Source: Rhizaria sp. SCN 62-66
Taxonomy: Eukaryota; Rhizaria, unplaced
Direction of reading: 5' to 3'
Length of the DNA stretch: 64,000 nucleotides
Assembly (NCBI GenBank): GCA_001724265.1
Contig: MEDY01000063.1
Location: 1 to 64,000, forward strand
The translations under genes and the position numbers were made by a program. Position 1 is the first letter of the stretch. Every line of letters begins with the position of its first letter. This document shows positions 36,450-48,425 of this stretch, in pieces. The notes below the pieces were generated by a model, which made no database searches, was not told the DNA's origin, and was given only the letters and a program-made list of their open reading frames with translations.

Positions 36450-37739
36450 TTAGATGTTCTCCTCATCGCGGTCCTCGACCTCGTCGTACTCATTGCCGCG
36501 CGCCGACTGGCGCACGCGTCCGCGCCGCGCGGCCTCGAGCGCCTCGTCTTCCGAATCGCCGTCGCGCTCGGCGCCCTCGGCAGAGAGCGAGCGCAGCACG
36601 CCGTGGCGGCCCGACTTGAGGCGCGCAATCAGGTCCGCGGTGGAGAAGTCATCCTGCTCGTCGCCGATGCCCGAGAAGCCCTGGATGCGGTCGACGGCGA
36701 TGCCGTCCTTGAAGAGGACGACCGTAGGCAGGATCTTGATCTGCAGCTTGTCGACGAAGAAGGGCGACTTTTCGGCGTCGAGCCGGATGAAGCGCGTCGG
36801 CAGGTACTTGCGCGCCAGGATCGCGAGATGCTTGTCCATGATCTTGCTGCGCTCAAACTCCTGCAGAGAGACAGTGTGATGAAGCAAAGCAAGAACAAAG
36901 TGATACAGAGTGAGCATAAACCAGACTTAACGAGGACATTTGTGATTATAATTAAGGTTCGCACCATAAAAAGCGTTTAAATAATCATGCATCCAGAACA
37001 GTACTACTTGTAAGTCAACAATGAACGACAGTTCTCGTCGTTTATCTTTTGCTTGTGTTTAGTAGAGTAACGTACGTGGTGGAAGATGTGGCAGATGGCA
37101 TACTTGGACTTGGTGACGGCGGGCAGGAACTCGTCCTGAGTCACGATGCGGTACTCACCGTGGCCCTGGTTGCGGTACTGGGAGATCACGCCGGCAGACT
37201 TAGCCATCTCGGCCGCGCGGGCAGCGCGGATCCTGTGTTGAGCGTCAGAGCATGGAACAAAGAAGAAAGACAAAACAAGAGGATATCTCGTCAGAATTAA
37301 GGGATACAGAAAACAACCCCATGAAATCCGTTTGAAACAAGAATGTAAACATGGATGATGACTGGTAATTAATTCGGCGGAGATATGCATGCAGAATGCT
37401 CGGTGGAAGCGCGGCCCCGTACCTGTCGAGCGCGGCGTCGGCATCGCCGAAGAGGTCATCGTCGCTGTCGGCGCCGGCGTCGCCCGTAGCGTTGCCGTGG
37501 TCCAACCCGTCGCTCTTGTTGCGGAAAACGTCGTGCGTGTTGTCGGCCTCGCCGTCGGTGCCCCGGACGTCACTCTTGGCGTTGGCCATAGAGACATCCT
37601 TGTGCTCACCGGTCTTGACACGGTACTCGTCGTCGACGCCCCACGTGCGCTTCTTGGGCGCGCCGCGCAGCGCCTTGGACATGCTGTCCGCCATGAAGGC
37701 GCCCTGTGTAAACTGCTGGTTGTCCTTGAGCTTCAACAT
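36450..37739 (-). CDS. TXNDC9: Thioredoxin domain-containing protein 9 / phosducin-like protein 3
   Basis: Exons 37739-37423, 37232-37076 and 36860-36450 join in frame to give 294 residues. The N-terminal 105 residues are acidic and variable (DAGADSDDDLFGDADAALDR) and include a basic segment (RGAPKKRTWGVDDEYR). A helix (AARAAEMAKSAG) leads into the diagnostic GHGEYRIVTQDEF and KYAICHIFHHEFERSKIMD. The thioredoxin fold continues with KHLAILARKYLPTRFIRLDA, FFVDKLQIKILPTVVLFKDG and DDFSTADLIARL. The redox CXXC motif is absent, as in TXNDC9/PhLP3. Proteins of this family bind the chaperonin CCT/TRiC and modulate folding of tubulin and actin in the cytosol. An acidic tail (YDEVEDRDEENI) follows. 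The exon-1 start is the first in-frame Met after a plausible acceptor; an additional upstream exon cannot be excluded. The stop is TAA. Confidence 0.9.
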
Positions 37740-38461
37740 CGACCACTGTGATGCGCGCAGAGCGGGCGAGACGCAGAAGGGCAGATGAGTGCAACGGATG
37801 GGAGCGGGGAAGAGAAGTCAGTCGGTTGGGATGGTTAAACACCATTTCACGAGAAAGCAAAAACAGAAATAAAATTTAATTCAGTTTATAATCCATTGAT
37901 ATTGTTATTATTGTCACATAGCGGCAGGGTATGTGCGTTGATTCGTTCAAAGATGGGCTTCATTTCAAATCACTCGCAACCGCTCGCCTCCACTCGCGTC
38001 GGTCAGCCGCGGGTAGCCGTTTCTGCCGCTGCACGTATTTGACAGTTTAACGCATGTCTTAACATAATGGATAGTTTTTCTTCTAACCCCAAGATACCAT
38101 GTAAAAAGCGTGCATTTATGTCTATTGACAATGTTATTATTTCATTTAAGCTTGATGATCAGCCTGTATCCCTGCATCTTCTTGACTGACACTGCAAGTG
38201 CTTAGTGCGCGCTTGTCATTTATCAACTGCAGTCAAAGCTAGACGAACAGATATTAAAATTATAGAGTCGAATTGTTTTCTTTATTAACGCGTTCACTTG
38301 AATAACGCAAATATCTCTTTGTCTGGAACGCGTCTTGTAATGCATATATAATGCTTTTTGTAGTTTGTTTCTTTCCTCGTTTTAAGTTACTCTATCTTGT
38401 TCAAGTCGTCACATCCGACTTCAGGACAACATCATCCTAAAATTTGTGTTCACATGTATGT
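37740..38461. other. Intergenic between tandem minus-strand genes
   Basis: This holds the TXNDC9 promoter side and the 3' flank of the HEI10-like gene. It is AT-rich throughout and I see nothing else in it. Confidence 0.5.
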
Positions 38462-39664
38462 TCACATGCGGCCAGTTGCTTGGAACAGCCGGTTCCCGCT
38501 TGAGTGCCCGGCTAAGTACCCCTTAGCCGTCCGCCCGTCGCCACCGCCCACACCTACATTGCCGCCACCGCCCCCGTAGTGGTAGCCCCCCCCAGCTCCC
38601 TGCTGAGCACTGCCGCCGCCGCCGTAGCTGTGAAGGCTTGCGCCGACATTGCCGCTGTTGGCGTTGTTTTCGCTGTTGACGCTAGCGCCGCGCTGGCCGA
38701 AGAGACTGCCCACGGCGGCGCCCGGCCTCGGCGTCGCAGCCGTCGCCAGCTGACTGTGGGCGGCGAGGTGACTGTGAGCGGGGTGACCGTAGGCAGTCGC
38801 CGCGGCAGGGGTGGCGGCGCCGCCGCGGTAGAGGCCGAGCGCGCCGCCGCCGCCACCGCCGCCGCCCCCGCCTGTCGCCATAGGAGCATTGGCACCGGCG
38901 CTGGCGCTAGGGTTGGGGATGTTGCTGAGAGCGCGGGGCGTTTGGGCAGGGTTGTAGTGGTAGCCGCCGCCGTCGCCACCGCCACCGCCGCCGACAACAC
39001 CCTGCTGCTGCTGCTGCTGCTGGCTACGGAAGCCATAGCCGACGCTGCCGTTGTTGCTGCCGCCTGCAGGCGTCGCCGTGTTTGCACCGTAACTGTTGGC
39101 GGTCGTGGAGCTGCCACGGAAGCCGTGCACAGGCCTGTTGCTGTTGCCACCGTTGTTGTTGTTATTGTTGTTGTTGTACAGTGACGGCGTCGCGGCGCTT
39201 TTGTTGCCATAGCTGTTGCTGCTGCTGCTGCTGTTGTTGTTGTTGGGGGTCGAGACTGGGCCAGGGCCAGGGGTGGCCGCGGCAGAGTTCATCGCGGATC
39301 GGTACAAAGATAAGCCGCCACCGGTTCCACCGGCACCAGTGGCGCCCATGGCCTGCTGCTGGTGCTGACTGTGCTCGCGGTCGCGCTGCTCACGGTCGCG
39401 GCGGTACAGAGACGCACTCGACTGAGCCAGAGACTGCTGCTGCTGCTGACTGCAGTGATCGCTGCTCTGCCCGCTGTTGATATAACTGTGGCCGAGACTG
39501 TGGCCGTGGGCGTGCGTGAGCGCAAGTTGGCTGCCCGCCGCGGGCCCCGGGGCGTTGGCGCTCACGCCGACAGCGCCGTTGGCGGCGTTGCTGCCGGCGC
39601 TGACGCCGTGTCCGGCAGGGGCGGTGCGGGGCCGCGGGGCCGAGGGCACGACGAACGTGTTGCC

Positions 39665-39704
<40 letters not shown>

Positions 39705-41181
39705 TTGCTGCTGCTTTGGCCGCCGGGGATGGTGTTGGTGTCGGGGACGACCGACTCGAACATGCGCTGGAGGCGTTGCTTGGCCCTACACACGTCGCAG
39801 GCATAACACACCCACGAGACAAGCAAAGTTAGCACTTGGACACATCGCAAAATCACCATTCAAATACACGACAGGATAACACATCACAGCACAAAATGTC
39901 ACAGTATATCGAATATATGCAAAACACATGATGCAAAAAATGGTTCGCACATTGTTATTATTGCCCACGTACCGCGTGGTCTCGTCCAGGTCCGTCTCGA
40001 GTCGGTGCAGCTCGCGGGCCTGCGCCGCGCAGTCGCGGGCCTTGGCTGCACACTCGCGCTCCAGCGCGGCCACGCGGCCCGACTGCGCGCCCAGCTCGCT
40101 GCGGGCCGAGTCCTGAGCCGGCCGGGTGTGCATGGAGAGACAGACAGGTGGGCGGGTGATAGCGCGTGATGTGTTAGAGAATGATAATAAGGCAGTGTGG
40201 TGATGGCGAGAGAGAGTGTAACAGTGAGATTGAGTGTCAGAACGTGGGATATCAACTGAAACAGAGTACAAGAGTGTGACATCAAAGACAAGTTAGCGTT
40301 ACTTTGTTTGATTTTGCGTTGTATCGATTTGTTTATCTTAGTGTGTAACAACGTACCAGTTCTCTCTGGAGCGCAGCACGCTCCTAGGCCGCGGTGGCCG
40401 CGGCCGCCGCGGTGGCCGCCGCAGCCGCTGCAGCAACGGCCGCCGGCGTGGCTGTGTTCGCGGAAGCCGCGGCCGCGGCGGCAGAAGCCAGGTCGTGCTG
40501 AAGACGGGCGAGGTGCAAGGAGCGGTGGTAGTCCCAAAAGCCGCATGCGGTGTGCGCCAGCTCCAGGACTGCGGGGCGAAACGGGGAGGAAGAGTGAAAA
40601 GTGAGCAGATTTTATCGCTATATGAAGCGTTTTAGTCACCAAGAAGGCATTTTTCCAGGAGATGAAGAGAGAGTGGAACGTACTAGTGCCAGGCGCAAGG
40701 CCGTAGAGGACGCGGCGGACCTTGTTCGGGTCCAGGTTCAGCTGCTCAATGTCGGTGTCCCTGCAAAACGGAGAAAAAATTGTAAGAAAACACAGTGAGT
40801 GAAACAAAAATGAACGGTATCAAGGTCTATGTGATGAATAAAGGCTTTGGCTTGCGGAAATGAGTGACCGAGCCATGGTATGGAAACGAACCTCTGTAGC
40901 GAGCGGAAGCACGCAGGGCACTGCAAGACGGAGTGGTAGCTGAACGAAGCCTTAGCGCATTCGTTGCCTGGTGAGAAAAAAAGGAATCGACGGTGAGCGG
41001 GGAGTAGGCGCGGACGGTTCAAGTGGAAAGAGACTGGGAGTTTTGAGGACGTGAGGTGTGAAGCTGGCGAACCAGATAACGTACAGAAGATGTGGCTACA
41101 CGACGTCACCGCCGCGGCGGGTTCCGTCAAATTAGCGAAACACTTGTTGCAAGTCAGAAACTCGCTTTTAGTATCTCCCAT
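38462..41181 (-). CDS. CCNB1IP1-like: HEI10/CCNB1IP1-like meiotic RING protein, interrupted by one in-frame TAG
   Basis: There are six exons: 41181-41085, 40967-40892, 40760-40684, 40568-40357, 40112-39973 and 39785-38462. They join exactly to 642 codons. The RING finger is C3HC4: Cys11, Cys14, Cys28, His30, Cys33, Cys36, Cys49 and Cys52 (LTCNKCFANL, SCSHIFCNEC, LQCPAC). The HEI10-specific region follows (LNLDPNKVRRVLYGLAP, LELAHTACGFWDYHRSLHLA). After an Ala-rich linker, a coiled coil spans exons 4-6 (ERAALQREL, LERECAAKARDCAAQAREL, LHRLETDLDETTR), ending QRLQRMFESVVPDTNTIPG. A Ser/Asn/Gly/Gln-rich tail with scattered LYR and FR motifs ends in TGA. HEI10 proteins mark meiotic crossover sites as SUMO/ubiquitin ligases. 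Codon 145 (40386-40384) is TAG, between the Ala linker and the coiled coil. With a standard code this is a premature stop, but all downstream exons look functional. Confidence 0.82.
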
Positions 41182-41655
41182 TTCCCATCAAAGGACGCAA
41201 AAACCAAGCAAAAATTCAAATGACCTCGAGACCATTTATTTTTCAAGTTGTACTTGACCCCGGTCAACAAAGACGAACACGAACACTCAGCCGACGACTT
41301 TGATATAGCGCGACCAAATTGAGACTTTTTGCGTTTTCATTTACATTTATGTATTAATATCATCAAATAAAAACACTTATGTTGTCAATTTTGTTACATA
41401 TACAAGCAGAATCGAGATAAAGCTGTTAAACACCAACAAAGTCTGAGCTTGTTTCATCGTTTCTGTTATCGACAGCTATCTCGTGTCTAACATCTCTACT
41501 TCTTCATACGTATCGAATATCATATTATTCTCTATCTATTGCCTTTCATCATGGCAATCACTGAGCTTCAAACTCATCTTCCATCCCATCCTAACTAATC
41601 GCTAGCACTGCTGCGACTGAAGCTCAGCTTAGGCTCTCGCACGCTGCTCAGTTTC
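41182..41655. other. Intergenic between tandem minus-strand genes
   Basis: This holds the HEI10-like promoter side and the 3' flank of the 1305-residue gene. It is AT-rich with no recognised feature. Confidence 0.5.
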
Positions 41656-44600
41656 TTACGCGAACTGCGCACCGAGGGGCTGGAGCGTCTTGCCGTCGTG
41701 CTGGAAGTTCTTGGCGGAGTTGTCGCGCACCTTGCAGTACTCGGTCACGGCGACGAACCAGGCGACCTTGGCGATGATACCGTTACCGATCTTGACCTGA
41801 GTGTCGAGCTCGCTGCGGCGCGCCACCTTCTCCTTCTCCGTGAAGCGCTCGTACTCGCGGCTCTGCTCCATGATCATCTTGGTCGTCTGCGCCGAAGCCA
41901 CAACCTCCTCGGCCACGCGCTTCAGGTTGCCCAGCACGCGGTCCAGCGAAGCCTTGTCCTTAAGCTTGAGCAGCAGCTCGACGCGGTTCTGCACCGCAGG
42001 CCAGTAGCGCCGGTACGCGTTGGCGCCCTCGCCCAGCGGCACCAGCCAGAAGTCCAGGATCATGCGCAGCGCGATCAGGATGTTCAGGCACAGCTGGATC
42101 TTGGGCGCATTCACGTGGTCCTTGAGCGTCGACACCAGCGCCATGCCGTCCTCCTCCTACACAGTGGCAGGTTCGCAAAGAAAGCGAATAAGACATATTG
42201 AGGTGAGATAAATGACAAATAGCGTAAAGATAAAGATACATATAGATATTGCAGTAGGCGACACACATATATAAAATTTAATTGACAGCACATGTTATAT
42301 ATATATATATATATATAAAACAAGGCGTACCTGCAGTTTCTTGGGCGAGTAGCGCGCGCGCGCCATGACCTCGCCGGCGTGGAGGTAGATGGTGCCCAGC
42401 GCCGAGGTGACCTTGATGAGGATGTGGTGGTACTGGTGGTGCCGCGCGACGAGCCGCGCCAGGTGGTGGTGCGCGAGGTTCTCCATGAGCACGCCGAGCA
42501 CCTCGCGGTCGGGCGCGAGCTTGGTGATGAGCGTGGCCACGCGTTCCAGCACGCGCGGGTGGTAGCGCTCCTGCCGCGGCGTGCTCGCGTCGAACGGCAC
42601 CAGGAAGTGGATCAGCTTGCGCGCCAGGTCCGGCTGCGTGAGCACCACGTAGGGCTCGGCGCGCAGCTTGTTGGTGTAGGCGACGGCGATGATGAGGTCG
42701 AGCGCGGCCTCAATCAGCTCCGACGAGCGCGACACGTAGACCCACCAGATGGCCATGCCGACGCCGCCCTTGGCAAAGATGGCCAGCTCGTGGCCCTGGC
42801 CCGCGAGCGCAGAGAGCGCCTGGAAGGCCCACGTCTTGAGGTAGAAGTTGCCGACCTTGACGAGGTTGATCAGCGGGTCCAACAGCAGCTCGTCGTTGAT
42901 CACCTTGCCGCCCGTCTGGATCTTGCGGCAGACGGCGCGCACGAGCTCCAGGTTGTAGAGCTTCGTCACCAGCACGGACCGGTAGAGCCGCGGGACGACG
43001 TTGAGGATGGCGGCGCGCTCCTCCTTGCGCGACTCGAGCTTCTCGAGCCGGCGCGCGCTGTTGTCGATGTATCCCGTGTCGATGAGCGTGCACAGGACCT
43101 CCTCGTTGCAGCTGAAGCCGTTAAGGATGTCAGTCTTGGCCATGCGCTCGACCACAGAGTCACACTGGATGAAGGGGAAACCCTGCGTCGACTTGGAGCT
43201 CGCCTTGGGCTTCTTCTTCATGTACAGAAGAAAGTCGATGATGCGGTCCACCGACCGGTCGTCGCTGCAGTCCGCGGTCACCAGCCTGCGAATAGAAAAG
43301 AAGCAATTACAATCCAAGGCGATATAGATATAGATTGAAGTGTAAGCAAAGGAATCTAGCATAATGCACGGTATGATCTTGGACTATATCGATGCAATTT
43401 GGTGCAATTGGGTGTTATATAATTTACGTACCTGCGCATGGTGAGTTCGTCGGGCAGGACTCCGCCGTCGACGCAGAAGGCGAAGTAGAGCGCAATGCGC
43501 GCGCGCCACTCCTCGCGGAGCGAGTAGCCGCTGCCCAGGTCCTCCTCGCCGCTCTCCAGGTTGACGTTACGCTTCGGTCCACCGTTAGCGCCGCCGCCGG
43601 CCCCGCCGGCCGCCGCGCCGCCCGCGCCCCCGCCGGAGCCCGCGCCGCCCGAGGCGCCGGTGAGCGTGAGGCCAACTTCCTGCTGCTGCTGCTCCTCCTC
43701 CTGCTCCAGCTCGGCCATCAGACGCACAATGATCGAGAGCGGGTCGGCAACGTCCTTGCCGGCGCCGCCCGCGCTGCCCGCCGCCGCGCCGCCGCTGCCG
43801 CCGGCGCCGCCCGCGCCCGCGCCCGCGCCGGTGCTGCCCTTGATCTTGGAGAGGACGGACTGGCAGAACTTGGTGGCGAGCTCGTAGCACTCGACGTCGA
43901 TGAAGCGCGTGCGCGGCACGACGCCCATGATGCTCGACTCGACCTCGGAGAGGAAGTCACGCGTCGACAGCCAGCGCAGCTGCGCGGGCGTGTAGAGCAG
44001 CGTATTTGCGCGCATCTGCATCAGCCAGCGGTCGTAGTAGGTCGGGTGCGAAGTGAGCGTCTTGAGCGTGTTGTAAGCCACCGTGCGCGCCGTGTTCTGC
44101 GTCAGGCTCTGGTGCTTGGCGTGGTAAGCCGCCTGCACCTCGTTCACGCCCTGCAGGTTCTTGGCCACGTGCTTGGCGTAGTCGACCAGGATCGTGTCCA
44201 TGTCGCGGTTCTGCCGCAGCCACGAGCGCCCGTGCTCCTTGAACGGCAGCGGCGCGACGGCCGGGCTCAGCGAGTCGACCAGCGTGTCGAGCGTGGACAT
44301 GAAATCGGGCAGCACCTTGAGCTTGGCGTTGCGCGGGCCGTAAAGCACAAACACCATGTCCTGGAACGTGTCTGCGAAGGGCGGCAGGAAGGCGCGGCGG
44401 CAGCCCATGACGCCGATCTGTCGGTGGGGCGTAAAGATGTGCACGCGGAAGCACGTCCACGTCGACTTGTCGCCCACGATGTTGGCTTTCTTGTGGTACA
44501 AGCCCTTCTCGGGGATGAAGTACTGGTCCTTGGTCACCTCCTGCGCCGTCAGGGCGTGCGCGATCGACTCGACCCAGAAGAAAAAGTCCAGGTTGCTCGT

Positions 44601-46036
44601 GCCCGCGGGCGTGACCTGCACGCCCGCGCCCACGCCGCCGCCGCTCTCGCCGCCGCCGCCGCCGCCGCCGCCGCTGTTGGTGGCGCCGATGCTGTCGGTG
44701 GCGGTCATGTTGAGGCCCAGCGCGTCGCGGCCGCGCGTGAGCGAGGCCAGGTCGGAGAGGTGCCGCGGCGAGTTAAACGTGGTGATGAGCACGGGGTTCT
44801 CGGCCACGCGCCCGCGGCGCTCGAGCGCGATCGTCTCGGAGCTGCGGATGACGTAGGTCGAGCAGGGTCGGTTCGGCAGCGCCTCGTAGCGGTCCACCAT
44901 CTCCTGCGGACCCATGAACATGTAGTCGGCGCGGTGAAACATCCGCAGCTGCGACATGTCGGGCGGCAGCCGCGCGGGCGCCATGTACTGGAACGCCGCG
45001 AGACGCGCGTCGAGCTCGCCGGAGCCCGTGGCGCCACCCGCGCCGCCGGAGCCCGCGGCGCCGCCCACGAGCGTGACGGCGGTCGATGCGGCGCGCTGCG
45101 AGACATCGAGCGAGGCGAAGCGCGTGGGCAGCGAGCTGGCCTCGTTGCGCGTCATCGTGGCGTTGATCTTGAAGCAGATGTGCAGGTTTTCGACGATCTG
45201 CTTGCGAAACGAGGCCGCAAAGCGCAGCGCGAAGGGCACATCGTAGGGCATCGAGTAGGGCGCCTCGGTGGTGGAGCCGTCGGCAGCAGTGAGGGTAGCG
45301 TTGCGGCCCGAGGCGGCCAGCCCGCCGTCAATGACCGCGATGCCCAGCCCGAAGACCTCCTCGCGCTGACGGTCCGCGACGACCTCGGTGAGCGCGTCGT
45401 AGGGCAGAGCCAGGATGATGTGCGGGTTCACCTGGTTCTCGCCGAAGCGGTACTGCGCGGGGATCGGGATGTACTGGCCCTGGATATCACAAAAGCAAAC
45501 AAAGCAACAACAACACAAAAACGAAGCGAAAATGAATGACAGAAATACAGCTGAATGTTAAAATGTACGCCCAACAAGTAGCGTTTATCATCTTTGTTGT
45601 GTGCTATTGGTTGAAGACGTACGGGCGGGGAGCCGGGTCCGAAGTTGGGCTTGAAGGGCGCCCAGCGCGCGAAGGGGTCGACAAGCAGGATCTCCTGCTC
45701 GCAGAAGCAGAGGTAGAGCTCGGGCGACTTGGTGAGGTCGACCTGCGAGGCGAGCGCCGTCGACGAGTACGGCGACGCGTTCTCCGACAGCTTGCGCACC
45801 TCCGTCAGCGTGTGCCGGAAGAGCACTTTGTGGAAGTAGCGCACCTTGTTGACGCCGCCAACCGCGCCGCCGCCGGCCGCGCCGCCGGGGCCGCCCGCCG
45901 CCGAGCCGGCGGCAGAGGTGAGGGCCAGAGCCGAGGACGGCTTCGAGGCGCCCGCGGCGGCGGCGGCGGAGGAGGTGTCATCGCGGCGGAGAAGCTTGTT
46001 CAGCGACGTGAGGCCGATGACTTCGGTCAGGGACAT
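41656..46036 (-). CDS. Unknown conserved-looking 1305-residue protein with helical C-terminal half
   Basis: There are four exons: 46036-45623, 45479-43432, 43285-42331 and 42156-41656. All junctions keep frame and give 1305 residues. The N-terminus is MSLTEVIGLTSLNKLLRRDD, followed by an Ala/Gly insertion. An ordered region then mixes strands and helices (KVRYFHKVLFRHTLTEVRKL, SPELYLCFCEQEILLVDPFA, NPHIILALPYDALTEVVADR, NLDFFFWVESIAHALTAQEV, DMVFVLYGPRNAKLKVLPDF). Gly/Ala-rich insertions interrupt it near residues 300, 420, 640 and 720. The last 450 residues are mostly helical (TDILNGFSCNEEVLCTLIDT, NFYLKTWAFQALSALAGQGH, PRVLERVATLITKLAPDREV), compatible with armadillo/HEAT-like repeats. There is no signal peptide or transmembrane segment. 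Long well-ordered stretches indicate a conserved protein, but I do not recognise the family. The stop is TAA. Confidence 0.8.
42296..42317. repeat. (AT)n microsatellite in intron 3 of the 1305-residue gene
   Basis: An uninterrupted alternating AT run of about 22 bases lies within the intron, starting about 14 bases from the donor site at 42330. Confidence 0.85.
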
Positions 46037-47108
46037 CGGGGAGCAGCGGGGAGCGAGCGGCGCTGGGGGAGAGCGGCTGCGAACGGGGTGGGAGCGGGTT
46101 AGGCTTTAGGTCGGGAAACTGAGGCTTCTGTGATACGATTGATGCTCGTGTGACAGGGCAGCGCGGCTGCTGCTAGTTGCAAGTGCTGCTGGCGAGTGCG
46201 GCGGTGTCAACGCTGGCGCAAGTATCGTCAGCGACAAAGCGAGACCGAGCGAGCGTGCACTGTGAGAGAACAGGCAAGCAAAGCAGGCGAAGGCTTCGAA
46301 AGCAAAGCAAGAAACCTGCTTAGCTGCAACAAGCTGGCGTTGCCTTAGGAAAAGAGGCGAACGTAACTAAGTGTCAATATTAGGTAAACAACAACGAGTG
46401 GTAGCAAGACATATGTGTGCGGGGTTTAGTGGAGGATTGTAGGAGGCATGATACATTGAAAGAGAGAATAGTGCTGGGCGCCGGTCAGAACGCTGAGGCG
46501 AGCGCTCACGCCAATCTCTCCAGCAGGCGCGTTGGTGCCCCTGGGAAAGAGTCAAATAAAGAGCAATATATTTACGGTGCGGAATATTCATGAATCTAAC
46601 TTACTAAGTTATTAACGTTCAATGGACCCCACCGCAGGACAAGATAGCTCTCAATCGAGGCTCCTTCAAGAAAATCAATTTGAGTTTTTTTCGGTCCAAC
46701 GGCCCAGCCTTCGACAGATGCGATCACTAACCGGTGTACACATCTCGTCAATCAAAGTTCTTAGAATTGAAAACTGTATTTCCTTTCATGCAGTTATTGT
46801 GCAAATCCTGTTCAAGTTGTTTTTTCGAGTTGGGCCATGAATCCAAAGCACATTCATCCACTGAATGCGCCTGCTGGACATTTCTTCTTCGTGATTACTA
46901 CTTAAACACGTGCTAGAAGTGTGGCTAACGAAACTAAAAAGGGTAACCAGCGCAAGACCCATTAAATCAACACATGCACATGATACCCATACATATCTAA
47001 TGCACCGGTGAAACTAATAGTTCATTATTTATCTCCACAAGTCCGTGATAGTGTACCAACTTCACCCGACAAGCAAAGGCATCAAAGCAGCGTTCTTTTG
47101 TTCCGCAA
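46037..47108. other. Intergenic between tandem minus-strand genes
   Basis: About 1.1 kb holds the promoter side of the 1305-residue gene (GC-rich up to about 46300) and AT-rich DNA up to the 3' end of the two-TM gene. No credible ORF or RNA gene is seen. Confidence 0.55.
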
Positions 47109-47880
47109 TCACGTCATAAACGCGCCCACGCCACCAGTGCCGGCGGAGGTCTGCGTGCGCAGCACGGGCTTGGTGCCGTTGCTGTAGTCAACGAAGTCGG
47201 TCAAGTTCTGGTCGATGAGCGCGTCGAGCCGGTAGGGCACGGCGATCTTCTTGGCGGCGGCCTGCAGGCGCGCAAGCTGGTACTCGCGCTGGGCCACGCG
47301 AGCCGCAAGCTCCGCCTCGCGCGCGCGCCCGGCCGCGACCAGGGCGTCGAAGTTGCTTTGGCGCCACAGGAAGAGGCTGGAGGACGCGAGCAGCCCCCAA
47401 AGCAGCGAGAGGCCGATGACTGTGGCCTTGGTGACGATGTGCTTGCCGAAGAGCAGAAGGTTGATCTCGGTCAGCGAGCTGTTGGCGACGAGCAGCGCGG
47501 CGTGCGCCAGTGTGATGAGTGCGAACAGGGCGGCCGCGACGATGCTCGCCGTCGTGGCGCCACCCTGGGAAGATAGCGGGGTTTACAAAACAAGATTTGA
47601 AGCACAAAATAATAAGTGAATACGGTATGACTTTGACACGCAACGCTAGATTTCATTGGAAATAATATGTCGGAACAACAATCAATAAGTCTTTTTTTTA
47701 TGCGCGTGTGTCGCGAGTTTAGTGTATACGTACGCAGAGGGAAGGTGCTGGCTGGTCGAGGGCGGAGGCATAGGCCTGGGGGGAGGTTGCGGCGGTGTAG
47801 TTGCGCTGAGCTTCCTCCAACGTTGGAACAGGAGGAAGGCGCACCGAGATCACAGGGCGCGGATGCGATTTGAAACACAT
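47109..47880 (-). CDS. Small protein with two transmembrane segments and cytosolic coiled coil
   Basis: The reliable part is the last exon, 47564-47109, and the exon before it, ending at 47734 (donor GTACGT, phase 0). The start is uncertain. The Met at 47880 gives about 200 residues; an additional upstream exon beginning near MSGSEHN (about 48105) is possible, but its phase does not fit. The N-terminal part is polar (VISVRLPPVPTLEEAQRNYT). Two hydrophobic segments follow: TASIVAAALFALITLAHAAL, and HIVTKATVIGLSLLWGLLAS continuing into SSLFLW. A charged helix comes next (AREAELAARVAQREYQLARL), then KKIAVPYRLDALIDQNLTDF. The C-terminus is Gly/Thr-rich and ends in TGA. The layout suggests a hairpin membrane protein with a helical tail. 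The family is not recognised. Confidence 0.6.
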
Positions 47881-48425
47881 ACAGGCGCGTAGGCAGGCGG
47901 GAGCGCTGCGGTCGGTAGCTGATGGAGTGTGGTGGGGACTGTAGGTTTCGTCGGATAAGACACAAGGAAGACAGCGTAAAATGAGATTATAATTAGATAT
48001 ATATTGAGATAAGCCACGTTCAATTAAGAAATGCTTAAACACAGAGCATTTGACGATGATTGTACGCCAATACGATAGCTGTAAGTTGTGTTCGCTCCCA
48101 CTCATCGCGGCACGACCACAACGGGTCGGACAACGTGTGAGGCAAGCTCCAACGGCTATCTGGTGAGGCGACTTTCGTGAGTCTACAGCGCGATGAAACA
48201 TCCGACTAATCAAAAACAGCTTATATATTCATTGTTAGATTGTTATTTCAGTATGTACATTTTAATTGTATCCCACTGTGACGCTATATAACCCCACTTT
48301 GCCTATCTGTTTTCGCCCCTCTCAGCTCGTTTTCTTTAGCACTTCATCTCGATATCTTTCCCTCTCTCTGCACCAGCTTCCTCCGTGTCCCTACACGCCC
48401 AGGCGTTGTTTTAGCATACTTTTTT
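47881..48425. other. Divergent intergenic region
   Basis: This is the shared 5' region of the two-TM gene (minus) and the 2719-residue gene (plus). It may hold an unrecognised first exon of the two-TM gene near 48065-48105. Positions 48300-48425 are pyrimidine-rich, as expected of a leader. Confidence 0.5.

Noticed and set aside
40384-40437. A 54-base intron ending at TAG to explain the in-frame stop in HEI10.
   Set aside because: It keeps frame, but it is GC-rich, lacks the GTACG donor and a pyrimidine tract, and is far shorter than every other intron here. RNA data are needed to exclude it fully.
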